Shown: one piece after another, positions 47,703 to 55,537 of the stretch | How the letters are laid out: every line of letters begins with the position of its first letter | How positions within the stretch are numbered: the stretch's first letter is position 1 | Assembly: GCF_002250655.1 (NCBI RefSeq) | Contig: NZ_NOZR01000003.1 | Coordinates: 186,001 to 250,000 of the forward strand | Direction: 5' to 3' | Length of the DNA stretch: 64,000 nucleotides | Origin: Mycolicibacterium sphagni | Lineage (GTDB): Bacteria > Actinomycetota > Actinomycetes > Mycobacteriales > Mycobacteriaceae | The notes under the pieces: model-generated | The model's database searches: none | What the model saw: the letters and a program-made list of their open reading frames with translations, nothing else | Told to the model about the DNA's origin: nothing | Program-made: the position numbers and the translations under genes

Positions 47703-47881
47703 CACGCAACCGCCATCGCGGCGTCGGTCATAGGCTTGAGGCCCAAGGTGCCCTTGCTGGTCACGGGTGCCTCCAGCTGGGGGTGTGGCTCACTGGGGAA
47801 CGTGTAGCTCACGGTGCCGTCTTCGGCCTGGTGCATGACGGTGAAACCTGTCGGGCTGACCCACTTCACGGTGTTTGTCAT
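47702..47881 (-). CDS. Hypothetical small protein (59 aa)
   Basis: Leaderless ATG at 47881, 7 nt after the -10. TNTVKWVSPTGFTVMHQAED GTVSY; beta-rich. First gene of the leftward run 47.9-47.0 kb. Confidence 0.65.
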   Translation of the reverse strand: MTNTVKWVSPTGFTVMHQAEDGTVSYTFPSEPHPQLEAPVTSKGTLGLKPMTDAAMAVA

Positions 47882-47888
47882 GGTTGCC

Positions 47889-47918
47889 ACGGTACGGCTG
47901 CCGTACTCGGGGTGTCAA
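47889..47918 (-). promoter_or_regulatory. Leaderless promoter with GTAC-N7-GTAC operator
   Basis: Minus strand TTGACA, 18 bp, TACCGT, 7 nt to ATG. Operator GTACGG-CTG-CCGTAC type at 47892-47906. Confidence 0.75.
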
Positions 47919-47929
47919 GTTTTTCGGGA

Positions 47930-48010
47930 TTGCCAATTTTTTGGATTCGCAATTTCCTTAGCGCGCGTTAGGTGCGCCAATTTTTCAATTTCCAATTTTT
48001 CCAATTTCTT
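47930..48010. repeat. AT-rich CAATTT direct repeats
   Basis: Five or six copies of a (C/G)CAATTT(T/C)(T/C) motif in ~80 bp, strongly AT-rich against a GC-rich background, between the leftward promoter and the rightward gene at 48064. Could be an origin-like unwinding element or a regulator-binding array. Confidence 0.4.
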
Positions 48011-48063
48011 GGGGGCGTGCCGGGGCCGGTGCGGAACCGAGCAGCACTCACCGAACGGGGGCG

Positions 48064-48561
48064 ATGATGGGCGGACGTGGCGGCGGCGGATCGGGCGGCG
48101 GCTCAGGATCGGGCGGTAACAGTAACGCGGACTTGCCACTAAACGACCAGGGCAAGCTAAGCGACCTAAGCGATAAGGGGACCGCTAGCGAAGCTGCGGA
48201 CGCGCTAGGGCTAACACCTGACGAGAAAGAACACTTTGAGAACGGGGCGGACGCTAATGACCGGCGGATGCCTAAGCCCGCTAAGCCGGGGGCGGGTAAG
48301 AAACCGAGCAGGTCCGTCGACGCTGGCGAACTGGCCGACGCTCACAAGCGGGCCGTTGCGGCATACGCACGCAAGCACGGGCGTAAAGCGGCACGGGCAT
48401 ACTCACGCGGCGCTTACTGGTCACTGGTACGCGCAATCAAGACAACGCTCGCGGTTGCGTCCACGGGTGGTCAGGTTGCGAGCGCACCAACGCACGCGGC
48501 GGTCAACTCGGCGCTACTCGCGGCCTACTGGACCGATAAGTTCAAAAGGGCGGCACGCTAA
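48064..48561 (+). CDS. Gly-rich N-terminus protein, lone rightward gene
   Basis: 165 aa. Starts MMGGRGGGGSGGGSGSGG, then acidic region and a helical basic domain (KRAVAAYARKHGRKAARAYS). The MGGRG start recurs in the first late gene at 53068, suggesting a common module. Ends before a two-way terminator. Confidence 0.65.
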   Translation: MMGGRGGGGSGGGSGSGGNSNADLPLNDQGKLSDLSDKGTASEAADALGLTPDEKEHFENGADANDRRMPKPAKPGAGKKPSRSVDAGELADAHKRAVAAYARKHGRKAARAYSRGAYWSLVRAIKTTLAVASTGGQVASAPTHAAVNSALLAAYWTDKFKRAAR

Positions 48562-48676
48562 ACCGTCAGCGCTATCCGTAAGGGTGGCTGTAGTCAACGC
48601 TAAGCGACTAACGGGCGTGCCCTAGTGGGAATGGATGCCGGAAACGCTTAGAAACGCACTGAGACGCCAATGCAGA

Positions 48677-48707
48677 AACGCCCCGCCTGGTAATCAGGCG
48701 GGGCGTT
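48677..48707. terminator. Bidirectional terminator
   Basis: Perfect 13-bp inverted repeat AACGCCCCGCCTG with a 5-nt loop between two convergent genes. Confidence 0.8.
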
Positions 48708-48725
48708 CCGTACTGCGGTTTGGCG

Positions 48726-49565
48726 CTAGGCGATACCCAACCGCTCTAGCACGCGGGTAACCGTGCGCTCGGCGCTGTCCTGGCGCTCGCCCAGGCGCAC
48801 AGCGGGCAGATACACAGCGTTCTCCCCGTAGCTTTCCTCTACGTGTACCGCGCCAGTCTCAACGCAACCGTAGCCCGCGCCGACACCGTAACGACGTTGC
48901 ATGTCGGGAGTAAGCCGGTGCATAGCGTTAAAGCACAGCGCGCGCAACATGCTTGGATCGGTGAACGCGTACATCACGGACCCCATGTCCAGCGGTTGAC
49001 CAGCGGCACGGATACGCACAGCGATACGGAAATGGTGGGCAATCTCGCGGCCATTACTGCGGCCAATGTTGGTGGAGTCAACCCACAACTCAGTAGCACG
49101 CCCGGACGTTTCAATCGCTTTGATCAGCGCCACAACCAAACGCCCGCGCGTCTCAAGTTCCTCCTTGTCGATGCCGCCGGATGCATTCACGTTGCTAACT
49201 ATGGTCACAACGGGCGTGGTCTTGGGCTTGTCCTCAAACACACTGTCGACCATGCATTCGGGCGTGCCGTCGAGAAAACGGCCCATGTCCACATATGAGC
49301 CGGTCACGTCGTAAGTGCTGAACATGTCGATCTCGGTGACCTGGCGCATGGCGCTATCCACCATTGCCTTAGACGTGTCCAGCACGCGGACACCAAACTC
49401 GGGCAATCCTGCCTTAGCGCGGGCCGCAGCCTCGCCCACACTGGCGCAATTAGAGAAAGACCGGCGGCATCGCTGGTAGCCAACGTTAGCGGCCTGGTAA
49501 TCGGCGAACTCAGCAAGGCTCGGGTACTGATGAACCAGCAAGTTTCGGTTCTCAATGATCTGCAT
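48726..49565 (-). CDS. DUF7192-type protein, copy 2
   Basis: 279 aa, AAAGGG site. SYVDMGRFLDGTPECMVDSV, VVTIVSNVNASGGIDKEELE, RGRLVVALIKAIETSGRATE and DPSMLRALCFNAMHRL align block for block with the protein at 45677-46537. Own promoter with GTAC operator. Lies directly downstream of the MoxR-like gene. Possibly a substrate or effector of that ATPase (inference). Confidence 0.7.
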   Translation of the reverse strand: MQIIENRNLLVHQYPSLAEFADYQAANVGYQRCRRSFSNCASVGEAAARAKAGLPEFGVRVLDTSKAMVDSAMRQVTEIDMFSTYDVTGSYVDMGRFLDGTPECMVDSVFEDKPKTTPVVTIVSNVNASGGIDKEELETRGRLVVALIKAIETSGRATELWVDSTNIGRSNGREIAHHFRIAVRIRAAGQPLDMGSVMYAFTDPSMLRALCFNAMHRLTPDMQRRYGVGAGYGCVETGAVHVEESYGENAVYLPAVRLGERQDSAERTVTRVLERLGIA

Positions 49566-49605
49566 GGTGTGCCCTTTCTGAGCGCGTGGTTGTGGTGTGA
49601 GTGTC

Positions 49606-49633
49606 AGAGTACAGTACCCGTACTCAAACGCAA
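49606..49633 (-). promoter_or_regulatory. Leftward promoter with GTAC-N7-GTAC operator
   Basis: Minus strand TTGCGT, 16 bp, TACTCT; operator at 49609-49623. The leader begins with CACTCACACCACAACC, shared with two other promoters of this region. Confidence 0.6.
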
Positions 49634-49637
49634 GCGA

Positions 49638-49663
49638 CCCGGCAAGACTAGGTGTCTTACCGG
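49638..49663 (-). terminator. Terminator-like hairpin after the MoxR gene
   Basis: CCCGGCAAGAC pairs with GTCTTACCGGG (one mismatch). No long T-run. Confidence 0.5.
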
Positions 49664-49685
49664 GCCGCTGTGCGCTAAGCGTGGC

Positions 49686-50903
49686 TTAGGCGGACACCTT
49701 AGACCAGGTGGCATCATCCATGCCCTTTTGAAGGGTCCAAGCCACTGCCTTATCCCAATCCAAGCCTTGCGCGAGCAGGGCGGACATGTTCTGAGATGCA
49801 CGCGGGGTGATAGTCACGCCCGTGATTGCCTCACGCTTGACGTTCTTACGAACCTTTTGCACGTAGGCCACGGCCCGCTGTGTCACGTCACGCGGCGCAC
49901 CCTTAGCAAGTGCCGCCATCATTTCGATGTTTTCGTCAATCTCGATGGTCAGCGCGATGAACCGATCCTTAAATTCGGCGCTGAATTTCTGAGCCGCCGG
50001 GAACTCCCAGGTCGGGCCGTCACCGTAAGTGTTGGTAGCGGCAATGATGACATGCTTATCGGTCAAGCGGACAATCTCACGATTGGGCAAGCTGATAAAG
50101 CGGTTGGACAACAGCGAGTTGAGCGCGGCCTGAATGCCGGGATGCGAGCGGTCCAGCTCGTCAGTCAACAGAATGCCGCCCTCAGGGTTAACGGCCCAAT
50201 CGTAAACAGCGGTAGGGATGAACTCGCCCGTGGCGGACATGTAGCCGCGCAGCTCGCTAGCGGTGCTTTGCAAGTGAAAGCCGATCACGTAGAACTCGCG
50301 GCCAGTAGCCTGGGCAACCTGCTCGCACATGTGAGTCTTACCCACGCCCGGAGCGCCGACCAGCTGCACATTGCAACCAGCCGCGATGGCGGTCAGCACG
50401 TCGCCAAACTGAGCATGGGTAACCCCGTCCACTTCCCGACGCTCAGTGTCGGTAAGGACGATGGTCCGCTCAGGCATAACCACGCCCTCTACGACCTCAC
50501 GCGCAATGCGTTCGACCTCGGCGCGGTCAATCTGCGGGCGGCCCAGAATGTCCCACAGTGCGTCGCGGGCATCTTTACTACCGCCCGTCTCGGTGCCGCC
50601 GGTCGCAACGGTTTCGGTAGCGGCCCGCGTGTCGACATTCTCGGTAGCGGTCTCGGTAACCGTCTCAGTGCCGCCCGTCTCGGTGGTGTTCTCAGTGCCG
50701 CCAAACGTCTCAATGCAGGTATGCAGGTATTGAGTGCCGATCACCTGACCCTGATCAGCTGCCTTAGTGACCATGTTCTTAACGATCAGGTGCTCAGCGC
50801 CGTCCTGGTCCGTTGCCAGGTAGAACGGTCCCTCATTACCGCACTTGGCGCACGGCGTGCGAAGGGTGCGGATGGATTGCTTGGTAAGTGTGGTGACAGA
50901 CAT
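49686..50903 (-). CDS. MoxR-like AAA+ ATPase with zinc ribbon
   Basis: 405 aa, GAGAGG site. N-terminal CAKC (18-21) with H61/C63 may form a zinc ribbon. A Thr/Glu/Gly linker (~65-110) follows, then the AAA+ core: Walker A GAPGVGKT (183-190), Walker B GILLTDELDRS, sensor 1 VIIAATNTYG, arginine-finger region FKDRF, and a C-terminal lid. MoxR ATPases remodel VWA-domain partners; here a VWA/TROVE-like protein (16500) and two DUF7192 proteins are candidates. Confidence 0.85.
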   Translation of the reverse strand: MSVTTLTKQSIRTLRTPCAKCGNEGPFYLATDQDGAEHLIVKNMVTKAADQGQVIGTQYLHTCIETFGGTENTTETGGTETVTETATENVDTRAATETVATGGTETGGSKDARDALWDILGRPQIDRAEVERIAREVVEGVVMPERTIVLTDTERREVDGVTHAQFGDVLTAIAAGCNVQLVGAPGVGKTHMCEQVAQATGREFYVIGFHLQSTASELRGYMSATGEFIPTAVYDWAVNPEGGILLTDELDRSHPGIQAALNSLLSNRFISLPNREIVRLTDKHVIIAATNTYGDGPTWEFPAAQKFSAEFKDRFIALTIEIDENIEMMAALAKGAPRDVTQRAVAYVQKVRKNVKREAITGVTITPRASQNMSALLAQGLDWDKAVAWTLQKGMDDATWSKVSA

Positions 50904-50944
50904 GGTGTTGACCTCTCGGTGGTTGGTGGTTGTGGTGAGTCTTT

Positions 50945-50997
50945 ACCGTACACCACGCGTACCCGATTGGACAAACGTTAGGGTACTTAAGTCGTAC
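50945..50997 (-). promoter_or_regulatory. Promoter of the MoxR gene with two GTAC operators
   Basis: Minus strand TTGTCC, 18 bp, TACGGT. Operators at 50948-50962 (over the -10) and 50983-50997 (upstream of -35). Confidence 0.65.
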
Positions 50998-51018
50998 TTA
51001 GGGCGTGTTGCGGACGCC

Positions 51019-51049
51019 AAAACCCCCCGCTAGCTGGGCTAACGGGGGG
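51019..51049 (-). terminator. Intrinsic terminator of the 52.4-51.1 kb operon
   Basis: On the minus strand a CCCCCCG/CGGGGGG stem with inner GCTA/TAGC, followed by TTTT. Confidence 0.75.
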
Positions 51050-51069
51050 CTAAGGGTGCTTAGGTGCTG

Positions 51070-51330
51070 CTAGGCGTTGGACTCCAGCCATTCAAACACT
51101 GTGATCAGACGCGTATCACCACGCGCCCATTGCTCGGTAGGCAGACAGTGATCCCGTACCGCTAGGTGAACCTTTGACCCGTGCCAGCCGATCAGAATGC
51201 GTTGACCGAGGTGCCGGTTGTAGATCACGACGCTTGCGCCGCGCTTGGCGTCGATTGGGTCAGGCTTAGGTGCTGTGACTGTCCAGCCGTGAGCGCGCGC
51301 AACGCGTGCCACTTCTGTGCGGATGCTCAT
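51070..51330 (-). CDS. Hypothetical protein
   Basis: 86 aa; ATG overlaps the upstream stop (ATGA). RTEVARVARAHGWTVTAPKP ... VVIYNRHLGQRILIGWHGSK; alpha/beta. Last gene of the operon. Function unknown. Confidence 0.65.
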   Translation of the reverse strand: MSIRTEVARVARAHGWTVTAPKPDPIDAKRGASVVIYNRHLGQRILIGWHGSKVHLAVRDHCLPTEQWARGDTRLITVFEWLESNA

Positions 51331-51512
51331 TCGTCGGTGCTGCTCATGCTCGCCACGGTGAGGATTGCGTTTAGCGCGCACGCCCAACCGATACCGGCGC
51401 ACCACTTCACAGCGGTAGTCGTCTCGGGCCACAGGCCAGCGACAATCAGGAACGCTGCGCCGAACACGGATAGGCAGATTGCCGCCGCCGCTTTCTTGAT
51501 ATTGGCGTTCAC
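51327..51512 (-). CDS. Small two-helix membrane protein
   Basis: 61 aa, GTG overlapping the upstream stop. AAAICLSVFGAAFLIVAGL and WCAGIGWACALNAILTVASM are membrane segments. Confidence 0.65.
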   Translation of the reverse strand: MNANIKKAAAAICLSVFGAAFLIVAGLWPETTTAVKWCAGIGWACALNAILTVASMSSTDE

Positions 51513-51685
51513 TGGCTGGCCTCCGTGTCCTCAGCTAGGCACTCTGCGCACAGCGACCGGAGCGACGTTCTGGCCTGCCGAAGCCGCGTAAGCGCCTTTT
51601 CGGTCACTTCGCCCTTCTCTAGATCCCGAATAGCCCAACCGATCGCTAAGGCCGCGCCATGCGTCACGTTGTCGACCTTGCTCAC
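51509..51685 (-). CDS. Hypothetical small protein (58 aa)
   Basis: GTG and stop both overlap the neighbouring genes (GTGA junctions). NVTHGAALAIGWAIRDLEKG then KALTRLRQARTSLRSLCAEC; helical with a terminal CxxC. Tight packing supports it. Confidence 0.7.
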   Translation of the reverse strand: MSKVDNVTHGAALAIGWAIRDLEKGEVTEKALTRLRQARTSLRSLCAECLAEDTEASQ

Positions 51686-51954
51686 TGGTCAATCTCCGAA
51701 TCTGTGTAGGTGTCGCAATCGTTGAGATAGACATTCCCGCTGGGGTCCTGGGTCACGGTGCAACGCAATACCGGGTCAGCGTGCGCCTTAGGGGTCAGTA
51801 GCGCCACTGCCAGTAGCGCTAGCACGGTCACAGGCACGACGAACCCGAAGAAAAAGCGCCAGTAGGCGCGCCACGTTGCGGACATGTGCCAATGCGTCTC
51901 GGTCACGGTAGTGATGCCCTCAGGGCTGGTTACGGTGCGCTTGCGGATAATCAC
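51682..51954 (-). CDS. Membrane-anchored or secreted small protein
   Basis: 90 aa from the GTG at 51954, chosen because it overlaps the upstream stop and has AAGGGCGGG; an ATG at 51972 is also open. Membrane helix FGFVVPVTVLALLAVALL then an outside domain with two cysteines (LRCTVTQDPSGNVYLNDC). Confidence 0.65.
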   Translation of the reverse strand: MIIRKRTVTSPEGITTVTETHWHMSATWRAYWRFFFGFVVPVTVLALLAVALLTPKAHADPVLRCTVTQDPSGNVYLNDCDTYTDSEIDQ

Positions 51955-52124
51955 AGAATCCCGCCCTTCCATTCGCCATCATTCAGGGAATACCAAACGT
52001 CAGCGCTACGCCCATCCTTAAGGCGAATCGTCACGTACGGCTGCCTGTTGTAAAGCGCCGCTGTGCCTTGCCCGTCCGCCATAGCGTTAAGGGTGTCCAG
52101 TAGCGCTTGCAAGTGTTCGTTCAC
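51951..52124 (-). CDS. Hypothetical small protein (57 aa)
   Basis: GTG overlapping the upstream stop. EHLQALLDTLNAMADGQGTA ... DVWYSLNDGEWKGG; no family recognised. Confidence 0.65.
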   Translation of the reverse strand: MNEHLQALLDTLNAMADGQGTAALYNRQPYVTIRLKDGRSADVWYSLNDGEWKGGIL

Positions 52125-52408
52125 AGGGCACCGGCCCAAGACAGCATTTCCTCAATGTCATCAGCGGTAGGCATGGCGTCCGGGTCGCTGTGGTCCGCGT
52201 AGTCGTCCATGTAGGCGCTATGCACGTCGGCAATGTCCTGGGCGATCTGCTCGGCGCTATCCGTGAACATCAGGCGCGGCTTGTTAGTGATGGCGGACTC
52301 AAGCGGGCTCAGTGTCCCGTAGTACGTGCGTGGCCCGTAGTTGACGGGCTCACTGTCCCAGCGCCCTTGCCCTGCGCCTACTAGTGCGAAGTCCTCATAT
52401 GCGCTCAT
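52121..52408 (-). CDS. Hypothetical acidic protein, operon start
   Basis: 95 aa, AGGAGG site. PRLMFTDSAEQIAQDIADVH then an acidic C-terminus (SDPDAMPTADDIEEML). First gene of a five-gene leftward operon. Confidence 0.65.
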   Translation of the reverse strand: MSAYEDFALVGAGQGRWDSEPVNYGPRTYYGTLSPLESAITNKPRLMFTDSAEQIAQDIADVHSAYMDDYADHSDPDAMPTADDIEEMLSWAGAL

Positions 52409-52453
52409 GTGTCGCGCCTCCTATGTGGTGGTGAGTGGTTGTGGTGAGCCCTC

Positions 52454-52483
52454 ACCGTACGCCACGCGTACGCATACATGCAA
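52454..52483 (-). promoter_or_regulatory. Leftward operon promoter with GTAC operator
   Basis: Minus strand TTGCAT, 18 bp, TACGGT; operator 52457-52471. Leader starts GAGGGCTCACCACAACC, shared with two other promoters. Confidence 0.65.
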
Positions 52484-53067
52484 CAAGCGACACGCACTAG
52501 GTACAGCACACGTACGCAACGCCACCTCAGTGCCACGTAGGCACGTCAACACGCACACACCCTTGCCAGCACTAGCGCACGCCCTTACAGGCGCTCACAG
52601 GGGCGCTAAGCACGCACGCGCCAGCAACGCACACACAAGCGCACCGCAACCACGCCCTAGGTACGCCCCTAGTACCCGATCCCCTAACACCCCCTACGAG
52701 CCCCTAATGCCCTAGTGCTAGCAGACCGGCTAACCCAATGAACAGGGCGAGACACCAGGCCATGCGTTGTTTCGCACACACACAGCCTGACCAGCGCAAA
52801 GCTAAGCAAAACGTGTGACTAAGACACACACCACAATGTTTGCTGAGCCAGCTATGTGTAACCGGGCCGCAGTGCTAACAGTGCAGCTCAGGGCATGTTT
52901 CCGCGGCCTAAGGTGACCTAAGCGACCCCCCTGGGGGGTGTCCAGCGCGTTAGCCGCCAGCTCTCCTCGTACGGCCAGCGATCCCTCTCTCTCTGGGATT
53001 TCAGGCCATAACTAAGCGACCTTAGGTGCTCTAAAACTGCTGGTCGCACCCAATTTTGGAGGTTTTC
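52484..53067. other. Non-coding region between leftward and late operons
   Basis: About 580 bp without a convincing gene. It holds two more GTAC-N7-GTAC sites (52501-52515, 52661-52675), many short ACGCAC/CACACA repeats, a C6-T-G6 near-palindrome around 52924-52938, CTAAGCGACC twice (~52917 and ~53017) and a small ATCCC/GGGAT hairpin. Its place directly before the terminase genes makes it the best candidate for the packaging site and late promoter, neither of which I can pinpoint. Confidence 0.45.
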
Positions 53068-53430
53068 ATGGGTGGTCGGGGTAGTTCGGGCTCTGCGGGG
53101 GCCGGTTCGCGTGACCGGAGTTCGCGGAAAGCGACTCGGGAAGCTTATGCGGCCAAATTGACGACTGCGCCGAGGTCCAACAGGGATTCCGCTCATTTTC
53201 GGGAGCTTGCGGAGTATCACGGGTGGACTCGGAGCGCTTTTGAACGGCATGGCCGGTCTGAATATGTCTCCTATGTCAAGGGTGACCTCAAGGTTGGTAT
53301 TCATTTCACGCCAACTGGGCGTTTAGGTTCGGCGACTCTGACTAAGGGTGGCTTTGAGACTGCGCGGGTGCTCCCGAAGTTTGGAAATAAGCGGTCCAAG
53401 GTCAATGCGATGTTGATAGGAGCTAAATAA
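53068..53430 (+). CDS. First late-operon protein, MGGRG type
   Basis: 120 aa, GGAGG site. Gly/Ser-rich basic N-terminus, then AHFRELAEYHGWTRSAFERH and VGIHFTPTGRLGSATLT. Shares its MGGRG start with the protein at 48064. Immediately precedes terS; possibly DNA-binding in packaging. Confidence 0.65.
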   Translation: MGGRGSSGSAGAGSRDRSSRKATREAYAAKLTTAPRSNRDSAHFRELAEYHGWTRSAFERHGRSEYVSYVKGDLKVGIHFTPTGRLGSATLTKGGFETARVLPKFGNKRSKVNAMLIGAK

Positions 53431-53825
53431 TGCCGCCACGTAAGCGGGCTGTACCTAAAAAGGACTTTCCACCTGGCCTTTTGGAGGCTGGGCAGGAGCT
53501 TTGGATGAGCATTAGTGCGGAGCGTCAGTTGGATGCCGCGTCAAAGGTTCTTTTGATCAATGCTTGTCGCATCGCTGATCGGCTTGATGCGCTTGATTCT
53601 GAGATTGATGGCCGGTTGGTTTCGTTTAATGCGCGGGGTGATGAGGTTATTAACCCGCTTATCTCTGAGCATCGCCAGCAGTACACGACTTTGGCGAACA
53701 TTTTGTCGAAGATGGGGCTGGGGGAGTTGCCTAAGCCGAAGCAGGGCGGGTCTCGTTGGGATGAGTTGGCGGCGAAGCGCGCGGAGCGTGCTGCTGCCCA
53801 GGCCGACGCCGCGAGGGTGGCGTAA
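53430..53825 (+). CDS. Terminase small subunit, P27-like
   Basis: 131 aa. RQLDAASKVLLINACRIADR LDALDSEIDGR ... HRQQYTTLANILSKMGLGE matches P27-family small terminases that recognise the packaging site. Start fused to the previous stop. Confidence 0.82.
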   Translation: MPPRKRAVPKKDFPPGLLEAGQELWMSISAERQLDAASKVLLINACRIADRLDALDSEIDGRLVSFNARGDEVINPLISEHRQQYTTLANILSKMGLGELPKPKQGGSRWDELAAKRAERAAAQADAARVA

Positions 53826-53972
53826 TTGCCCGGAATGATGTTCAAGCCCGCTGGCTGGTATTCGTGCGGCTGCTGCCATGAGGCGCAGAACCGCCATGAG
53901 GGCCGGGCTTATGAGAAACGCAATTGGCAGCGTGAAGCTGAGGCCGAGCGAGAGGACTTTGGTGATGTTTAG
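53826..53972 (+). CDS. Small Cys/His protein between terminase genes (48 aa)
   Basis: TTG directly after the terS stop; stop overlaps the terL GTG (TAGTG). WYSCGCCHEAQNRHEGRAYE has a Cys/His cluster. In many phages an HNH nuclease sits here; this is too short to be one. Confidence 0.55.
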   Translation: MPGMMFKPAGWYSCGCCHEAQNRHEGRAYEKRNWQREAEAEREDFGDV

Positions 53973-55537
53973 TGGCAATGACGGTTATCGAGTCGATCCC
54001 GACTCAAAGGCCGGTCGAATCTGAGTCCCAACTTTGGACGCCTATTGATGACAAGCTTACCGAATGGCGGTCTAAGGGTCTAGTTGGCGATCAGAAGCCG
54101 CGTCTGTCGAATTATCCGACGTTCTTTACGTCGCTTGAAGACGACGGCATGGACTTCATTGAGGCTTATGGCTATGACCTGTTGCCGTGGCAGGAAGCTT
54201 TGTTTAGGGCTTCTCTTGGCCGCACTCCGGAGGATTTGTGGGCGTGCCGTCAGGTATGTCTGATCATTCCTCGCCAGCAGGGCAAGACGGAGCTGCTTGA
54301 GGCGCGGGAGTTCTACGGCCTGTTCGGGCTGAATGAGAAGATTTTCCATACTTCGCAGCAGGCTAAGACTAATACGCAGGCTTGGCAGGCGTTAACGAGT
54401 CGGATTGATTCGTATCCGGACCTTGAGGAATTGGTTCTGCCGCATAAGAACGGCGGCGAGGAAGTTTCGATCCGGCTGCGGAAGCGGGATGACAATCCTG
54501 AGCCGGGCTATGTGCGGTATATCGCTCGTTCTCCTAACTCTGGTCGTGGTTTCCGTGATATCGACCTGGTGATGTGCGATGAGGCTTATGCCTTGTCTGC
54601 TGCTGAGATTGCGGCGCTTGGTCCTACTCAGCGTGCTAACCGGAATCCGCAGACTTGGTTTACGAGTTCTGCTGGTACGGAGGATTCGGAAATCCTGACC
54701 GGTATTCGGGATGCGGGTATTGCCCACGCTAACGAGGCTTTGTTGTTCGCGGAGTGGTCCCTTGAGGAAGGGGCTGATCCTTCGGACCGGACGTTGTGGC
54801 CTGTGGCGCAGCCGAGCTTGGGTGCTCCGTTCTGCACGCTTAGGAATCTTGAGTCTGAGTTTGTTGGTTTGCCGTTTGTCGAGTTCGCCCGTGAGCACAT
54901 GGGTATGTGGGATGACCCGCGAGTTAACTCGGTTATTCCGTTTGATAAGTGGGAGGACTGCAAGCTAGAGGACTTGGCGGATGGCGAGCAGCCGTCAGTT
55001 GAGGTTTTGTGGACTGTCGCTTGTGTGGATGTGGCCCCGGATCGAGCTTGGGCTTCTGTTGCTTTGGCTGGTAAGCGTCCGGATGGTAAGTCGCATGTTG
55101 AGGTTATCGCTGCGGATAAGGGCACGAATTGGATTGTGCCGACGATGCAGCGCCTTATTAGTTCTGCTACGCCGCCGAGGGCGGTTGCTTTGCAGGCTGG
55201 TGCGCAGGCTGGCGCGTTTTATGCGGAGCTTGAGCAGATTGGCTACAAGGTTCACATGTTGACGCCTCAGGAGGTTGCGGCGGCTACGGCGAAGTTTTAT
55301 GACGACGTTGTTAGCGAGAAGCTGACCCATCTTGACGATGAAACGTTGGTGCGCGGTTTGGCCGGGGCTACGAAGTATCCCATTGGAAAGATTGAGCATG
55401 GCGGTTGGGGCTGGCTTCGTAAAGGTACGAGCGTCGATATCACTGGCATTGTCGCGTGTTCTTACGCGAACCGAATTTTGACTTTGGAATCGGCTGAGGA
55501 AACTTTGACGAAGAAAAAGCGATACAGGATGGTTTAA
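53972..55537 (+). CDS. terL: Terminase large subunit
   Basis: 521 aa, GTG start. ATPase: Walker A-like IPRQQGKTELLEA, Walker B DLVMCDEAYAL, coupling motif WFTSSAGTED. Nuclease: VACVDVAPDRAWASVAL and later acidic residues near the C-terminus. Drives DNA into the prohead and cuts it. Full length; late operon. Confidence 0.93.
   Translation: MAMTVIESIPTQRPVESESQLWTPIDDKLTEWRSKGLVGDQKPRLSNYPTFFTSLEDDGMDFIEAYGYDLLPWQEALFRASLGRTPEDLWACRQVCLIIPRQQGKTELLEAREFYGLFGLNEKIFHTSQQAKTNTQAWQALTSRIDSYPDLEELVLPHKNGGEEVSIRLRKRDDNPEPGYVRYIARSPNSGRGFRDIDLVMCDEAYALSAAEIAALGPTQRANRNPQTWFTSSAGTEDSEILTGIRDAGIAHANEALLFAEWSLEEGADPSDRTLWPVAQPSLGAPFCTLRNLESEFVGLPFVEFAREHMGMWDDPRVNSVIPFDKWEDCKLEDLADGEQPSVEVLWTVACVDVAPDRAWASVALAGKRPDGKSHVEVIAADKGTNWIVPTMQRLISSATPPRAVALQAGAQAGAFYAELEQIGYKVHMLTPQEVAAATAKFYDDVVSEKLTHLDDETLVRGLAGATKYPIGKIEHGGWGWLRKGTSVDITGIVACSYANRILTLESAEETLTKKKRYRMV

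Noticed and set aside
49530..50981. 483-codon rightward frame over the MoxR gene
   Set aside because: No ribosome site or family motif; the antisense strand encodes an intact AAA+ ATPase.
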